Positions 8,932-18,124 are shown, counted from the first letter of the stretch. The stretch is 58,289 bases of DNA from Clostridia bacterium (GCA_017449935.1 JAFSYP010000089.1:1-58289); one strand, 5' to 3'. Translations and numbers: made by a program. The notes: generated from the letters alone by a model not told the origin.

Positions 8932-10125
8932 ATGAGCTCACTCAACAAAAGAACAATTGAAGACATCGACGTATCCGGCAAGCGCGTATTCGTGCGCTGC
9001 GACTTCAACGTCCCGCTGAAAGACGGCGTTATCACCAGCGACAAGCGCATCGTCGCTTCGCTGCCCACCATTCAGTATCTGCTTTCCCACGGCGCGAAGG
9101 TGATCCTTGCTTCCCATCTGGGCAGACCGAAGGGTACGGTCGATCCGCAGTTCTCGCTTGCGCCCGTCGCGGCGCGGCTTTCCGAGCTGCTTGGCCTGGA
9201 AGTCAAGATGGCGTCCGACGTGGTCGGCGAAAGCGCGTTTTCTCTGGCCGATTCGCTCAAGGACGGCGAAGTCATGCTGATCGAAAACGTCCGCTTTGAG
9301 CCGGGCGAAACGAAGAACGATCCGGAGCTTTCCAAAAAGTTCGCGTCCATGGCCGACATTTTCGTGGGCGACGCGTTCGGCTCCGCGCACAGGGCGCACT
9401 CCTCCACCACCGGCATCGCGGACTATATCCCGGCCGTGTGCGGCTACTTGATTCAGAAAGAGATCGAATTCATCGGCGGCGCGCTGGAAAATCCGAAGCG
9501 TCCTCTGGTCGCGATCCTCGGCGGCGCGAAAGTCTCCGATAAAATCGGCGTCATCACGAACCTCCTCGACAAGGTCGACACGCTCATCGTCGGCGGCGGC
9601 ATGGCGTACACGTTCTTCGCCGCGCAGGGACATCACGTCGGCGACTCGATCTGCGAGCACGACAAGATCGATCTCGCGAACAGCCTGCTGGCTGCCGCGA
9701 AGGAAAAGGGCGTCAACTTCCTGCTGCCCGTGGACAATCGCGTGGGCAAGGAATATAAAGAAGACACCGACTACATGGACGTCAATTCCGACGAGATCCC
9801 GGCCGGCTGGATGGGCCTGGATATCGGTCCGCGCACGATGGAGCTGTTCACGAACGCCATCAAGGGCGCCGGCACCGTGATCTGGAACGGCCCGATGGGC
9901 GTTTCCGAGTGGGAGAATTTCGCCAAAGGCACCATCGCAGTGGCCACGGCCGTGGCGGATTCCGGCGCGATCTCCATCATCGGCGGCGGCGACTCTGCGG
10001 CAGCCGTGCAGAAGCTCGGCTTCGCGGACAAGATGACGCACATCTCCACCGGCGGCGGCGCTTCTCTGGAATTCTTAGAGGGCAAGCAGCTTCCCGGTAT
10101 CGTCGCGCTGAACGAAAAAGTCTGA
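8932..10125 (+). CDS. pgk: Phosphoglycerate kinase
   Basis: A 397-residue cytoplasmic kinase interconverting 1,3-bisphosphoglycerate plus ADP and 3-phosphoglycerate plus ATP. The PGK signature [15 protein letters not shown] (residues 18-32), the substrate-binding ASHLGRPKG, the nucleotide-binding stretch [11 protein letters not shown] and the glycine-rich GGGDSAAAV near the C-terminus are all intact. The length is normal for the family. The ATG at 8932 is preceded by AAAGAAAGG. First gene of the pgk-tpiA-gpmI operon; gap and eno are absent from the window. Confidence 0.97.
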   Translation: MSSLNKRTIEDIDVSGKRVFVRCDFNVPLKDGVITSDKRIVASLPTIQYLLSHGAKVILASHLGRPKGTVDPQFSLAPVAARLSELLGLEVKMASDVVGESAFSLADSLKDGEVMLIENVRFEPGETKNDPELSKKFASMADIFVGDAFGSAHRAHSSTTGIADYIPAVCGYLIQKEIEFIGGALENPKRPLVAILGGAKVSDKIGVITNLLDKVDTLIVGGGMAYTFFAAQGHHVGDSICEHDKIDLANSLLAAAKEKGVNFLLPVDNRVGKEYKEDTDYMDVNSDEIPAGWMGLDIGPRTMELFTNAIKGAGTVIWNGPMGVSEWENFAKGTIAVATAVADSGAISIIGGGDSAAAVQKLGFADKMTHISTGGGASLEFLEGKQLPGIVALNEKV

Positions 10126-10152
10126 TCCCGACATAAAGAAAGGAATAGTATC

Positions 10153-10920
10153 ATGAATAAAGCTCTGCGTAAAGCCGTGATCGCCGGCAACTGGAAAATG
10201 AACAAGACGCCCGCCGAAACGAAGGTGCTGATCGAAGAAATGAAGCCCCTCGTCAAGGACGCGGACTGCGACGTGGTACTGTGCGTGCCGTTCGTCGATC
10301 TGTACGCCGCACTCGAAGCCGCCGCCGGCTCCAACATCAAGATCGGCGCGGAGAACTGCCACTGGGCAAAGAGCGGCGCCTTTACGGGCGAAGTATCCGC
10401 CGAGATGCTCGCCGCCGTCGGCGTGCCGTATGTCATCATCGGCCACAGCGAGCGCCGTCAGTATTTCGGCGAGACGGACGTGACCGTGCACGACCGCGTG
10501 CGCGCGGCGCTGGACGCCGGTCTGACCGTCATCCTCTGCGTGGGCGAAACGCTCGAGCAGAGAAAGCAGGACATCACCATGGAGATCATCTCCATGCAGA
10601 CGAAGATCGCGCTTGCAGGCGTTTCCGCGCAGGAACTGAAGAACATCATCATCGCATATGAGCCTGTCTGGGCGATCGGCACGGGCGAGACCGCGACGGC
10701 GGAGCAGGCGGACGAGGTCAACGGCGGCATCCGCGAACTGATCGCGGCGCTGTATTCCCAGGCCGACGCCGACGCGTTCGTCGTGCAGTACGGCGGCTCC
10801 ATGAACGCGAAGAACGCGGCGGAGCTTCTGGCGAAGGAGCATGTGGACGGCGGTCTGATCGGCGGCGCGTCCCTGAAAGCGCCCGATTTTGCGACGATCG
10901 TCGCCGCTGCATCCAAATAA
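10153..10920 (+). CDS. tpiA: Triosephosphate isomerase
   Basis: A 255-residue TIM-barrel enzyme interconverting dihydroxyacetone phosphate and glyceraldehyde 3-phosphate. The catalytic residues are present: Lys in AGNWKMNKT, His in IIGHSERRQ and Glu in AYEPVWAIGTG. The phosphate-binding YGGSMN and GGASLK segments also match. It starts 27 bases after pgk with AAAGGAATAGTATC upstream, consistent with co-transcription. Confidence 0.97.
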   Translation: MNKALRKAVIAGNWKMNKTPAETKVLIEEMKPLVKDADCDVVLCVPFVDLYAALEAAAGSNIKIGAENCHWAKSGAFTGEVSAEMLAAVGVPYVIIGHSERRQYFGETDVTVHDRVRAALDAGLTVILCVGETLEQRKQDITMEIISMQTKIALAGVSAQELKNIIIAYEPVWAIGTGETATAEQADEVNGGIRELIAALYSQADADAFVVQYGGSMNAKNAAELLAKEHVDGGLIGGASLKAPDFATIVAAASK

Positions 10921-10930
10921 GGAGACAGTC

Positions 10931-12481
10931 ATGAGCAAAAGACCTATGCTTCTGTGCATCATGGACGGTTTCGGCAAAAACGAAAGCGACTACGGCAACG
11001 CCATCCATGCAGCCAAAACGCCGAATCTCAGCCGTCTGTTTTCCGAAAACCCGTTGACCTTTATCGGCGCGTCCGGCATGGACGTCGGTCTGCCGGACGG
11101 TCAGATGGGCAACAGCGAGGTGGGACACACCAACATCGGCGCGGGCCGCGTTGTGTACCAACCGCTGACGAAGATCACGAAATTCATCGAGGACGGCGTC
11201 TTTTTTGACAATCCCCGTCTGCTCGCGGCGATGGAGAACTGCAAGAAGAACGGCAGCGCCCTGCACATCATGGGACTGCTGTCCGACGGCGGCGTCCACA
11301 GCCACAATACGCATATGTGGGCGATCGTCGAGATGGCCAAGCGCTGCGGTCTTACGGACGTGTATGTGCACGCGTTCCTCGACGGGCGCGACGTGCCGCC
11401 CGCATCCGGCGCGGATTATGTGGCGGAAACCGTCGCGAGGCTCGGCGAGATCGGCGTCGGCCGGATCGCCACCGTTATGGGCCGCTACTACGCAATGGAC
11501 CGCGACAACCGCTGGGACCGCGTGGAAAAGGCGTACGCCGCCATGGTGTACGGCGAGGGCGAGCAGGCAGACGATCCCGTCGCCGCCATCCACGCGTCCT
11601 ATGAAACGCTCGACGAGGAAGGCAAATACCTGACGGACGAATTCGTGATCCCGAAGGTCTGCGCCGGCGCAAAGCCGATCGGCGCGAACGACAGCATCAT
11701 CTTCTACAACTTCCGCCCCGACCGTGCGCGCGAGATCACCCGCGCGTTCGTCGACGAAGCGTTCACGGGCTTCGAGCGCCGGAAGGGCTTCTTCCCCGTG
11801 CATTACGTCTGCATGTCCCAGTACGACGCCACCATGCCGAACGTCAGCGTGGCGTATACGCCGGAGGACTTCGAGACGGTACTGCACAATACGTTCGGCG
11901 AATACATGGCCGCCTGCGGCAAGACGCAGCTGCGCATCGCCGAAACGGAGAAGTACGCGCATGTGACGTTCTTCTTCAACGGCGGCGTGGAGACCACGTT
12001 CGAGGGCGAGGACCGCATCCTCGTCCCCTCTCCGAAGGTGGCGACCTATGACCTGCAGCCGGAAATGAGCGCGTACCCCGTCGCCGAAAAAGTCGTGGAA
12101 GCGGTCGAAAGCGACAAGTATGACGCGATCATCCTCAACTTCGCCAACTGCGATATGGTTGGACACACGGGCGTGTTCGAGGCCGCCGTCAAAGCGGTCG
12201 AGGCCGTCGACGCGTGCGTCGGCAAGGTCGTCGCAGCCGTCGAAGCGAAGGGCGGCGCGGTCATCATCACCGCCGACCACGGCAACGCCGACAAGATGCT
12301 CGAGGATGACGGCACGCCGTTCACGGCGCACACCACCAACCCGGTCCCGCTGTGCGTCGTCGGCTATCCGTGCAAGCTCCGCACCGGCGGCAGGCTCAGC
12401 GACATCGCGCCGACGATGCTCGAGATTATGGGACTGCCCCAGCCGGAGCAGATGACCGGCACGAGCCTGATCGAAAAATAA
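10931..12481 (+). CDS. gpmI: 2,3-bisphosphoglycerate-independent phosphoglycerate mutase
   Basis: A 516-residue Mn-dependent mutase of the alkaline-phosphatase superfamily moving the phosphate between C3 and C2 of glycerate. CIMDGFG holds the first metal Asp, and MGNSEVGHTNIGAGR carries the phosphoserine. DGRDVPP, NFRPDRAREIT and the C-terminal ITADHGNADKM with AHTTNPVP complete the metal sites. The ATG at 10931 has GGAGACAGTC upstream; the longer frame into tpiA is not used. It starts 10 bases after tpiA, ends the operon and is followed by a strong terminator. Confidence 0.96.
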   Translation: MSKRPMLLCIMDGFGKNESDYGNAIHAAKTPNLSRLFSENPLTFIGASGMDVGLPDGQMGNSEVGHTNIGAGRVVYQPLTKITKFIEDGVFFDNPRLLAAMENCKKNGSALHIMGLLSDGGVHSHNTHMWAIVEMAKRCGLTDVYVHAFLDGRDVPPASGADYVAETVARLGEIGVGRIATVMGRYYAMDRDNRWDRVEKAYAAMVYGEGEQADDPVAAIHASYETLDEEGKYLTDEFVIPKVCAGAKPIGANDSIIFYNFRPDRAREITRAFVDEAFTGFERRKGFFPVHYVCMSQYDATMPNVSVAYTPEDFETVLHNTFGEYMAACGKTQLRIAETEKYAHVTFFFNGGVETTFEGEDRILVPSPKVATYDLQPEMSAYPVAEKVVEAVESDKYDAIILNFANCDMVGHTGVFEAAVKAVEAVDACVGKVVAAVEAKGGAVIITADHGNADKMLEDDGTPFTAHTTNPVPLCVVGYPCKLRTGGRLSDIAPTMLEIMGLPQPEQMTGTSLIEK

Positions 12482-12495
12482 CGCAAAATATACCG

Positions 12496-12545
12496 CGCCC
12501 CGCCTGCCTGTGAACGGTAAGCGGGGCGTATTCTTTTATTCTTTT
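12496..12545 (+). terminator. Rho-independent terminator after gpmI
   Basis: A perfect 8-bp stem, CGCCCCGC with GCGGGGCG (12521-12528), encloses a 17-base loop and is followed by TATTCTTTTATTCTTTT. It closes the glycolytic operon before the convergent minus-strand genes. Confidence 0.85.
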
Positions 12546-12587
12546 GTGAAACGGCTTGCCTTCGGCGCCGCCGGGATCGGAACGGTC

Positions 12588-12875
12588 TTACAGAGGACTT
12601 CCGCAGTATGCGCAGAATTTGCCGCCGGAAACCGCCGCGCCGCAATTCGCACAGAATTTCGGCGTCTCTTTCGGCGCGGACGCCGTGAGCCTCGCGGCGT
12701 CGTCCAACAGCTTCTGAATGGACGCCTGATCCTCTTCGATCAGCTGTTTGGCTCTGCGATCCGCCTGCTCACGCTCTTCCGGCGTCATCTTTTCCAGCAT
12801 CTCCTGCATATCTCTCTGGGCTTTTTCCAGCGCTTTTTCAAGCTCTTCCCGACTCATTTCCGGAATGTGTTCCAT
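12588..12875 (-). CDS. Small coiled-coil protein with C-terminal zinc ribbon
   Basis: A 95-residue protein. Residues 1-65 are highly charged and probably form a coiled coil (EELEKALEKAQRDMQEMLEKM), and the C-terminus carries two knuckles, CANCG and CAYCG, that should bind one zinc. Function unknown; such ribbons often act in protein or nucleic-acid contacts. It starts one base after the phosphoesterase stop, so it is the last gene of that minus-strand operon. Confidence 0.7.
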   Translation of the reverse strand: MEHIPEMSREELEKALEKAQRDMQEMLEKMTPEEREQADRRAKQLIEEDQASIQKLLDDAARLTASAPKETPKFCANCGAAVSGGKFCAYCGSPL

Positions 12876-12876
12876 A

Positions 12877-14028
12877 TCATTTTTCTCCTTTTCCGTTTTT
12901 TCTGTTCGTGCGCCGTCCTGCGATCAGAGCTGTCGCGGCGAACGCGATGGATGCGGCGCCCAGCGCGATATACTTCTCCGCGATCTTGTCGTCCGCGTCG
13001 AGAAAGTACCGAAGCTGCGCGGGGAAGTCCGTTCCGCACAGCATATCGTAGGTGTAATACTGCGTGGCGAAGTGCGCGGGATCATCCGCGCGCAAGATGA
13101 ACTCCCGCACGCCGCGGATGCGTCCGCCGTAGCAGCGGAAGGACGCCGCGCCGCTCTGGATGAACCGCAGACCGTCCGCAGCGCCGTCGAAGCAGTTCAA
13201 ATGATCGTGTCCGGAGATCACGGCGCGCACGTCGCCGCGCCGGCGCATTTCGTCCGCAAGACCGTATTCGTCCCCACAGACGCTCAAGCTTTCTCCGAGC
13301 ACGCCCTGCGCCTTTTCCGCGTCCAGACAAGCCCATCCGCCGCCGTCGCGCACCGCGCCGGGATGATCCGGGCCGCACGGCGACAGCAGCGCCTTCGTCT
13401 GCGGCAGCGGCACATGCACGAACAGCAGCGACGGGACGGCGTTCCCGCCGTTCTGCGCGCGAAGGCTGTCGCTCGTGCGGGCATACCAGCGCACCGTTTC
13501 CTCCTTGATGCAGCAGTGCTGCCCGCGCTCGTCGTTCCATGCACTGTCCAACAGATACAGGTTCCACGCCGTCCGGCCGTCCGCAGTGCGGATCGGAATG
13601 CAGTAAGTGTCGCAGTCCACACTGTTGTCCGTTTCATTCATCGGCAAGCAATGCGAATACGCGCGGTACAGCGCAAACTGCGCCTGCTTCGACACGTCGT
13701 TCATATCGTCGTGATTGCCGTAGATCATCGCAAACGGAATGCCGCGCCGTTCGACGGGATCGAGGATCTGCGCGAGCGCGCGCCGCATCTTCCGCAGCGT
13801 TTTGTCGGGATCGTTCGCCGTCTTCACGCGGATATATCCGACGTCGTGCAGATGGTTGCCGAGCGTATTGTCGCCGGTGAACAGCACAAGATCGGGCCGC
13901 AGAGCGTCATAGGCGCGATCGAGCATTTGCAGCATCGCGCGCCGCGCATGCGGCAGATCCTGCGGATCGCTGACCTGAAGAATGTGAAACGTTCCGTCCT
14001 CGCGGAAACGCATGACATTGTCGTTCAT
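12877..14028 (-). CDS. Membrane-anchored calcineurin-like phosphoesterase
   Basis: A 383-residue metallophosphoesterase with the five family blocks SDPQD, GDNTLGN, YGNHDD, VHVPLPQ and SGHDHLN. It resembles purple acid phosphatase/PPX1-type enzymes acting on small phosphoesters. A C-terminal helix (about 350-370) followed by RRTNRKNGKGEK suggests tail anchoring with a basic cytoplasmic end; no N-terminal signal peptide is seen. The ATG at 14028 lies two bases past the transporter stop, with GAGGAAGCGTG as its ribosome-binding site. The in-frame extension upstream overlaps the transporter and is not used. The pairing with a GPH transporter suggests a shared imported substrate. Confidence 0.8.
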   Translation of the reverse strand: MNDNVMRFREDGTFHILQVSDPQDLPHARRAMLQMLDRAYDALRPDLVLFTGDNTLGNHLHDVGYIRVKTANDPDKTLRKMRRALAQILDPVERRGIPFAMIYGNHDDMNDVSKQAQFALYRAYSHCLPMNETDNSVDCDTYCIPIRTADGRTAWNLYLLDSAWNDERGQHCCIKEETVRWYARTSDSLRAQNGGNAVPSLLFVHVPLPQTKALLSPCGPDHPGAVRDGGGWACLDAEKAQGVLGESLSVCGDEYGLADEMRRRGDVRAVISGHDHLNCFDGAADGLRFIQSGAASFRCYGGRIRGVREFILRADDPAHFATQYYTYDMLCGTDFPAQLRYFLDADDKIAEKYIALGAASIAFAATALIAGRRTNRKNGKGEK

Positions 14029-14030
14029 AC

Positions 14031-15608
14031 TCACGCTTCCTCGGCGGCGCCGGACGCGTCCGCTTCGCGCTTGATCATTTCCGCGACGGCCACGCGGCGT
14101 TCGTTCAGCTCGCGGTACATCTTGTCGCGGGTGCTGCGGTCGATGTTGAACCAGAACATGGGGATCATGCTCGTCAGGACGATGATCGCCGGGATCAGCG
14201 TCGCCATGGCGAAGATCCACTTCTGCGCGCGCAGGGGCTGCTGTCTGCCCTCGGTGTACGCCGTCTGGTCATAATCGACCCACTGTTTATACTTTGGCTG
14301 CAGGATACCGTTGATACGCGCGGGGATCTTGGTGATGAACGCGCTGGCCGCCGAGAGCGTCGCTTCGCTGCGGTAGCCGTATTTCCATTCCAGATAGTCG
14401 TTGCACTCGTTACGCATCTCGTTGATGGAGATGGAACGCACGCCCCACATCGTGGCGTAAAGGATCTCCCACACGGCGGTCACGGGCAGCATCGCCCAGC
14501 GGTTCTGGAAGAAATGCCTGCCCTGCCGGTCCTTGATGAACATGCCGTAGCAGAACAGCGGGATATAGAAGCTCTTGGCAAACACCTGACCGACCATGAA
14601 CAGCGTGCGCGTGGAAAAGCGCCGCGCCAGACGGTTGTAGTTTGCGAAGCCGATCGGCTGGAAGAAGAACGACGGAATGCCCGCGAACGTCTCGAACGTC
14701 GTCCAGTTGAGCACCTGCCGGTAGTAATCGTTGGTCGTCAGGCCCGTGCCGAAGGAGCCGAGCGCGTTGGAGATCATGTAGATCAGGATCGGCCGGTTGG
14801 TCATCACGACGCGCAGAGAATCGCGGATGCGCGGACGCTCGATCTTCTGGTGCACACGCTCCTTGGCGATGGTCGTATACCATGTGAATACCAGACCTGC
14901 CAGGATCGCCGTCGTCGGGCCGACGATCATGATCGAACGGCGGATCATCTGGTCAGTCGTGCGGTTCTTGGCGGATTTGACGATGCCGTTCTTGATGAAG
15001 TCCAGCATGAACTCCACGACGATGTCGGGCAATCGCGAATAGATGATGCTGAAGTAACTCGACACCGCCAGCAGACGCCGTCGGTCGGACGGGTACGGCG
15101 TGATCGTGGACAAATACCCCTCGATGGACACGGAACGGATATTGCCCAAAAACTCGATCGTCATGTCGATCAGCGCATAGGCGAAGAACTTCGGCAGATA
15201 GGAAAAATCGTTGATATGCGCAGGCGAGAACAAAAGAGGCAGCAGCCAGTACAGCGTCGCGATCAGCGCATACGGCAGACCGCCGACGAATATGTACGGC
15301 ACGAATTTGCCCCAGCGTGTGCGCGTCTTCTCCATGAGGGCGCTGACGATGAAATCGTCCACGATGTCCCAAACGCCGGCGAAGAAATTATAACGCGACT
15401 GCAGCTTCAGACTGATCTTGAGGATGCTGTCGTTGAACAGATCCTTGTGGCCGTCGATATGGAAGCTCCGGCTGCCGTCAAGGAACATATATCCGATCGT
15501 CTGCTTGCGCGACAGCACGCGGCGGTCGACGTCCACCAACTCGCGCAGCTCGGCGTTTACGCGGCGAAGCTCGGACGATTCATCCAAACGGGTCGTATCG
15601 GTACGCAT
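14031..15608 (-). CDS. GPH/MFS_2-family sugar-type transporter
   Basis: A 525-residue polytopic membrane protein with about 12 hydrophobic segments and the layout of glycoside-pentoside-hexuronide:cation symporters. VWDIVDDFIVSALMEKTRTRWGKFVPYI matches the helix 2-3 region of that family, which reads (N)DxxxG..D.t.trwGrfrPwi. The N-terminal 60 residues form a charged cytoplasmic extension. The ATG at 15608 follows GGGAGGAG. Substrate not predictable; the adjacent phosphoesterase hints at a phosphorylated or nucleoside-like compound, which is inference only. Confidence 0.75.
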   Translation of the reverse strand: MRTDTTRLDESSELRRVNAELRELVDVDRRVLSRKQTIGYMFLDGSRSFHIDGHKDLFNDSILKISLKLQSRYNFFAGVWDIVDDFIVSALMEKTRTRWGKFVPYIFVGGLPYALIATLYWLLPLLFSPAHINDFSYLPKFFAYALIDMTIEFLGNIRSVSIEGYLSTITPYPSDRRRLLAVSSYFSIIYSRLPDIVVEFMLDFIKNGIVKSAKNRTTDQMIRRSIMIVGPTTAILAGLVFTWYTTIAKERVHQKIERPRIRDSLRVVMTNRPILIYMISNALGSFGTGLTTNDYYRQVLNWTTFETFAGIPSFFFQPIGFANYNRLARRFSTRTLFMVGQVFAKSFYIPLFCYGMFIKDRQGRHFFQNRWAMLPVTAVWEILYATMWGVRSISINEMRNECNDYLEWKYGYRSEATLSAASAFITKIPARINGILQPKYKQWVDYDQTAYTEGRQQPLRAQKWIFAMATLIPAIIVLTSMIPMFWFNIDRSTRDKMYRELNERRVAVAEMIKREADASGAAEEA

Positions 15609-15624
15609 CGGCTCTCCTCCCCTC

Positions 15625-16431
15625 TCACTTGTGCTCGGCGCGCTTTTGAAGCGCCTCGGCTTCTTCACGCGCTTCTTTGGCGCGGGCCTCGTTCTGCATC
15701 ACGGTCAAGGCCTCGACCATCTTCTTGCGGATCTCCAGCTCCGACACGCCGTCTTCCATCATTTTGAAGTATTCCTCGCTCGGCAGACCGCCGATATAGC
15801 AGACGGTGTATTTGATCTTCAGTCCCTTCTTTGCCAACACGAGATTGTACACGAGGATCGCCAGCAGCAGGAAAAGATAGACGAACGCGCCGATCATCAG
15901 CCGGCCGCCGTACACGACGAACGCGACCGCGCTCGCCGCCGCGGAGCCGAACAACAGAAGGTTCAGGATCAGGTTGCGCGCTTTGCCGTGCCTGCCCAGC
16001 GACATCGGCAGACAGATCAGGCACACGAGGATCAGGACGGCCGAAAACAGCAGCAGCAACAACGACAGCGCCGCCGCGTTCCCCGAAAATGCGCCGTCGA
16101 GGATCGAGTCGAACCCCGCGTCGCTGATATATTGATAGATCCGGATCGCGTTGTATGCCGCAGACGCCGTGCCGCCCAGCGGCAGGAACAGCGCACCGAT
16201 CGGCAAAGCCGACAGCACGATGCGCGCGATCGCCGGCGACGAACCGAAAAACGCCGCCTTCGCCCGGTCGATGCGCGGCTGGCTGTGTGCGTGCTCGATC
16301 TCCGCGACCTCCGTTTCCGCGAGCATCCGGTCGTTGGAGTTGTAGTACACCATGTTGACGCCGCAGAACGGGCACTCCGGCCGCCAGTGATACAGCCGCA
16401 GCTTCTTGCCGCATTTCGGACAGTTTGCCAT
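15625..16431 (-). CDS. Zinc-ribbon membrane protein of unknown function
   Basis: A 268-residue protein opening with a zinc ribbon (CPKCGKKLRLYHWRPECPFCG), followed by four hydrophobic segments (about 70-220) and a charged C-terminal helix rich in Glu, Lys and Ala. It resembles the many Clostridial zinc-ribbon membrane proteins without assigned function. The ATG at 16431 is chosen because AAGGCGGT lies about 8 bases upstream, whereas the ATG at 16437 abuts it. First gene of the minus-strand set that continues with the transporter and phosphoesterase. Confidence 0.65.
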   Translation of the reverse strand: MANCPKCGKKLRLYHWRPECPFCGVNMVYYNSNDRMLAETEVAEIEHAHSQPRIDRAKAAFFGSSPAIARIVLSALPIGALFLPLGGTASAAYNAIRIYQYISDAGFDSILDGAFSGNAAALSLLLLLFSAVLILVCLICLPMSLGRHGKARNLILNLLLFGSAAASAVAFVVYGGRLMIGAFVYLFLLLAILVYNLVLAKKGLKIKYTVCYIGGLPSEEYFKMMEDGVSELEIRKKMVEALTVMQNEARAKEAREEAEALQKRAEHK

Positions 16432-16518
16432 AATCATACCGCCTTTCCGGATAATCATTCGGGGGCTCTCGGAAACGCGCGGAACACATTCCGCCGCCGT
16501 TTCCAAAAGGATATTTTA

Positions 16519-16547
16519 TTTTACCATATCCCTGAAAAAAAGTCAAA
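16519..16547 (-). promoter_or_regulatory. Promoter of the zinc-ribbon/transporter/phosphoesterase operon
   Basis: On the minus strand TTGACT (16542-16547), a 17-base spacer and TAAAAT (16519-16524) lie about 90 bases upstream of the gene starting at 16431. Confidence 0.5.
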
Positions 16548-16555
16548 AACTATGT

Positions 16556-17143
16556 TCACCGCAGGCCCGTGACAAAGATCTCGATGCCGATGCCGATCAG
16601 GATCACGCCGCCGAGGATCTCCGCCTTACCGGAAAAGCGCGTGCCGAACCGCTTGCCGAGCCACAGTCCCGCCATGCAGATGCCGAACGTCACGGCGCCG
16701 ATGATGAGCGATTCGACCAGCGCCGGCAGCCATGTGCTGTCCGCGATCGTGAATCCCACCGACAGCGCGTCGATGGACGTTGCGACGCCCTGAAGCAGCA
16801 GTCCCGAAAGACCGATCGCAGCGGCTTCTTCCTCAGCGCCCTTATGCCTGATCCCGTCATACAGCATTTTGCCGCCGATGTACAACAGCAGCAGCAGCGC
16901 GATCCAGGGGATAAACCGCTGCGCCGAGGAAAACAACTGCCGGATCGTATGCACGCAGACCCAGCCGATCAGCGGCATCGCCGTCTGAAACATCGCGAAA
17001 ATCCCCGCGATCCCGCACGTCCGCCGCACCTTCATCGTCGGTTCGTGCAGCCCGTTCGCCAGTGACACGGAAAACGCGTCCATCGCCAATCCCGCGCCGA
17101 ACAAGATGCTGTTCAGAAAAAAACGCAGCGTCCACATAAACAC
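16556..17143 (-). CDS. mntP: MntP-like manganese efflux pump
   Basis: A 195-residue inner-membrane protein with six helices in two inverted halves. The family motifs GLAMDAFSVSLANGL (helix 1) and GVATSIDALSVGFTI (helix 4) supply the paired Asp residues of Mn(II)-exporting MntP. Three starts are possible (TTG 17149, GTG 17143, ATG 17137). AAGGGAG gives a good 6-base spacer to the GTG, which is used here; the ATG is the main alternative. No yybP-ykoY manganese riboswitch is visible upstream. Confidence 0.82.
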   Translation of the reverse strand: MFMWTLRFFLNSILFGAGLAMDAFSVSLANGLHEPTMKVRRTCGIAGIFAMFQTAMPLIGWVCVHTIRQLFSSAQRFIPWIALLLLLYIGGKMLYDGIRHKGAEEEAAAIGLSGLLLQGVATSIDALSVGFTIADSTWLPALVESLIIGAVTFGICMAGLWLGKRFGTRFSGKAEILGGVILIGIGIEIFVTGLR

Positions 17144-17200
17144 GATCAACTCCCTTTTTGTTTCTTTCTATTATACTACAGAAAAAACACAAGAAAAGGC

Positions 17201-17229
17201 TTGACATTTCATTTTTTATCTGCTACAAT
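17201..17229 (+). promoter_or_regulatory. Promoter of tRNA-Leu
   Basis: A perfect TTGACA (17201-17206), a 17-base spacer and TACAAT (17224-17229) end 14 bases before the tRNA. Confidence 0.8.
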
Positions 17230-17243
17230 ATCACATGTTCCGA

Positions 17244-17327
17244 GCGAGAGTGGCGGAATAGGCAGACGCGCACGTTTGAGGGGCGTGTGTTCTTAACGTA
17301 CGGGTTCAAGTCCCGTCTCTCGCACCA
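17244..17327 (+). tRNA. tRNA-Leu (anticodon GAG)
   Basis: A class-II tRNA with acceptor arms GCGAGAG and CTCTCGC followed by A and an encoded CCA. The D-arm contains AATAGGCAGACGC. The anticodon stem is CACGT/GCGTG around the loop TTGAGGG, giving anticodon GAG for CUC/CUU leucine codons. A short variable arm and the T-arm CGGGTTCAAGTCCCG follow. It sits at the left edge of the accessory island, a common integration neighbourhood, but no copy of its 3' end was found to the right. Confidence 0.93.
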
Positions 17328-17335
17328 CCACAAAA

Positions 17336-17380
17336 AAGTCGACATTTTGCAAAAATGCAAGATGTCGGCTTTTTCTTTTC
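17336..17380 (+). terminator. Terminator after tRNA-Leu; also left island repeat
   Basis: GTCGACAT...GC (17338-17350) pairs with GC...ATGTCGGC (17356-17369), followed by TTTTTCTTTTCTTT. A diverged copy of the hairpin and its T-tract occurs at 29446-29494, at the other end of the island. The half-site GTCGACAT also recurs in the operator at 17425-17480. Confidence 0.75.
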
Positions 17381-17424
17381 TTTGACAAATAAAGGATTTC
17401 GGGCGAAATGGGCAAAAACTACAA

Positions 17425-17480
17425 GTCGACATTGTCGCTGTTTGCTTGCTATTTGTCGAGCTTTATGGTAAGATGTCGAC
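17425..17480 (+). promoter_or_regulatory. Promoter with paired GTCGACAT/ATGTCGAC operator
   Basis: A perfect 8-bp inverted repeat, GTCGACAT (17425-17432) and ATGTCGAC (17473-17480), flanks a candidate promoter (TTGCTT 17442-17447, 16-base spacer, TATGGT 17464-17469). AbiEi-type antitoxins are known to repress their own promoters through paired inverted repeats, so this is a good candidate autoregulatory site. The promoter boxes themselves are weak. Confidence 0.55.
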
Positions 17481-17491
17481 GAGGTGATGAC

Positions 17492-18124
17492 ATGAATTAC
17501 ACAAAAACGCTGCGTCAATACTGCTTGCAGCATAACGGCTCCATTCTTGACGTTGCATGGCTGGCAGATCGTTACTTCCCCATGGTTCCGTACAAGTCGC
17601 TTCTGAAAATCTTGAACCGTCTGCGCGACGAGGGGATCATCACGTCTGTTTCAAAAGGGGTGTACCTGATCGGCGACGGCGACCTTGACGACGCAATACG
17701 GAAATACTATTCGGGCAGTTCCCATGGCATGTTCATCGGCGATCAGTTGTTCTATGAAGAGGGCATTCTTTCCGAACCGCCGGAAGTCGCTGAGATCATT
17801 ACAAATGCGATCGTCACGGGCCATAAAACGATCGGAAAGTATCACTTGACCAAGGTGGATCTTTTCTTTAGCGTATACGAAAGAGAATTGATTTGCATTC
17901 TCAACATACTGGAAAAGGGATATACGCTGTCCATGGATGCGCAAGTCAAGTGCGCGCAATACCTTGCAGATCATTTGTTTCCTGTTTATAGTGACCGGGT
18001 GTGGAGGGAAATCGTGCAAGCGATGCACGTTCCGTATTCCACCGTCGTAAAACTGCACGAAACGCTGACGGCAAACAGGATAAAAAACGACTGCATCAGG
18101 ATCTATAACGAGCTGAACGCATGA
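17492..18124 (+). CDS. AbiEi-like (DUF6088-type) antitoxin/transcriptional regulator
   Basis: A 210-residue cytoplasmic protein. Residues 1-65 form a winged helix (LKILNRLRDEGIITSVSKGVYLIG) of the kind that opens AbiEi antitoxins of type IV toxin-antitoxin systems, and the rest resembles the larger AbiEi antitoxin domain. It probably binds the flanking inverted repeats and represses the operon. The ATG at 17492 has GAGGTGATGAC directly before it; in-frame codons upstream lie in the promoter. It overlaps the next gene by ATGA, the usual coupling in such pairs. The partner is not a recognisable AbiEii nucleotidyltransferase, which makes this pair unusual. Confidence 0.75.
   Translation: MNYTKTLRQYCLQHNGSILDVAWLADRYFPMVPYKSLLKILNRLRDEGIITSVSKGVYLIGDGDLDDAIRKYYSGSSHGMFIGDQLFYEEGILSEPPEVAEIITNAIVTGHKTIGKYHLTKVDLFFSVYERELICILNILEKGYTLSMDAQVKCAQYLADHLFPVYSDRVWREIVQAMHVPYSTVVKLHETLTANRIKNDCIRIYNELNA

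Noticed and set aside
17150-17230. Manganese (yybP-ykoY) riboswitch before mntP
   Set aside because: The short region upstream of mntP on its strand is AT-rich and lacks the conserved riboswitch core.
17244-17327. tRNA-Leu 3' end as an integrase attachment site
   Set aside because: No direct repeat of the tRNA 3' end was found at the right of the island and no integrase gene is present.
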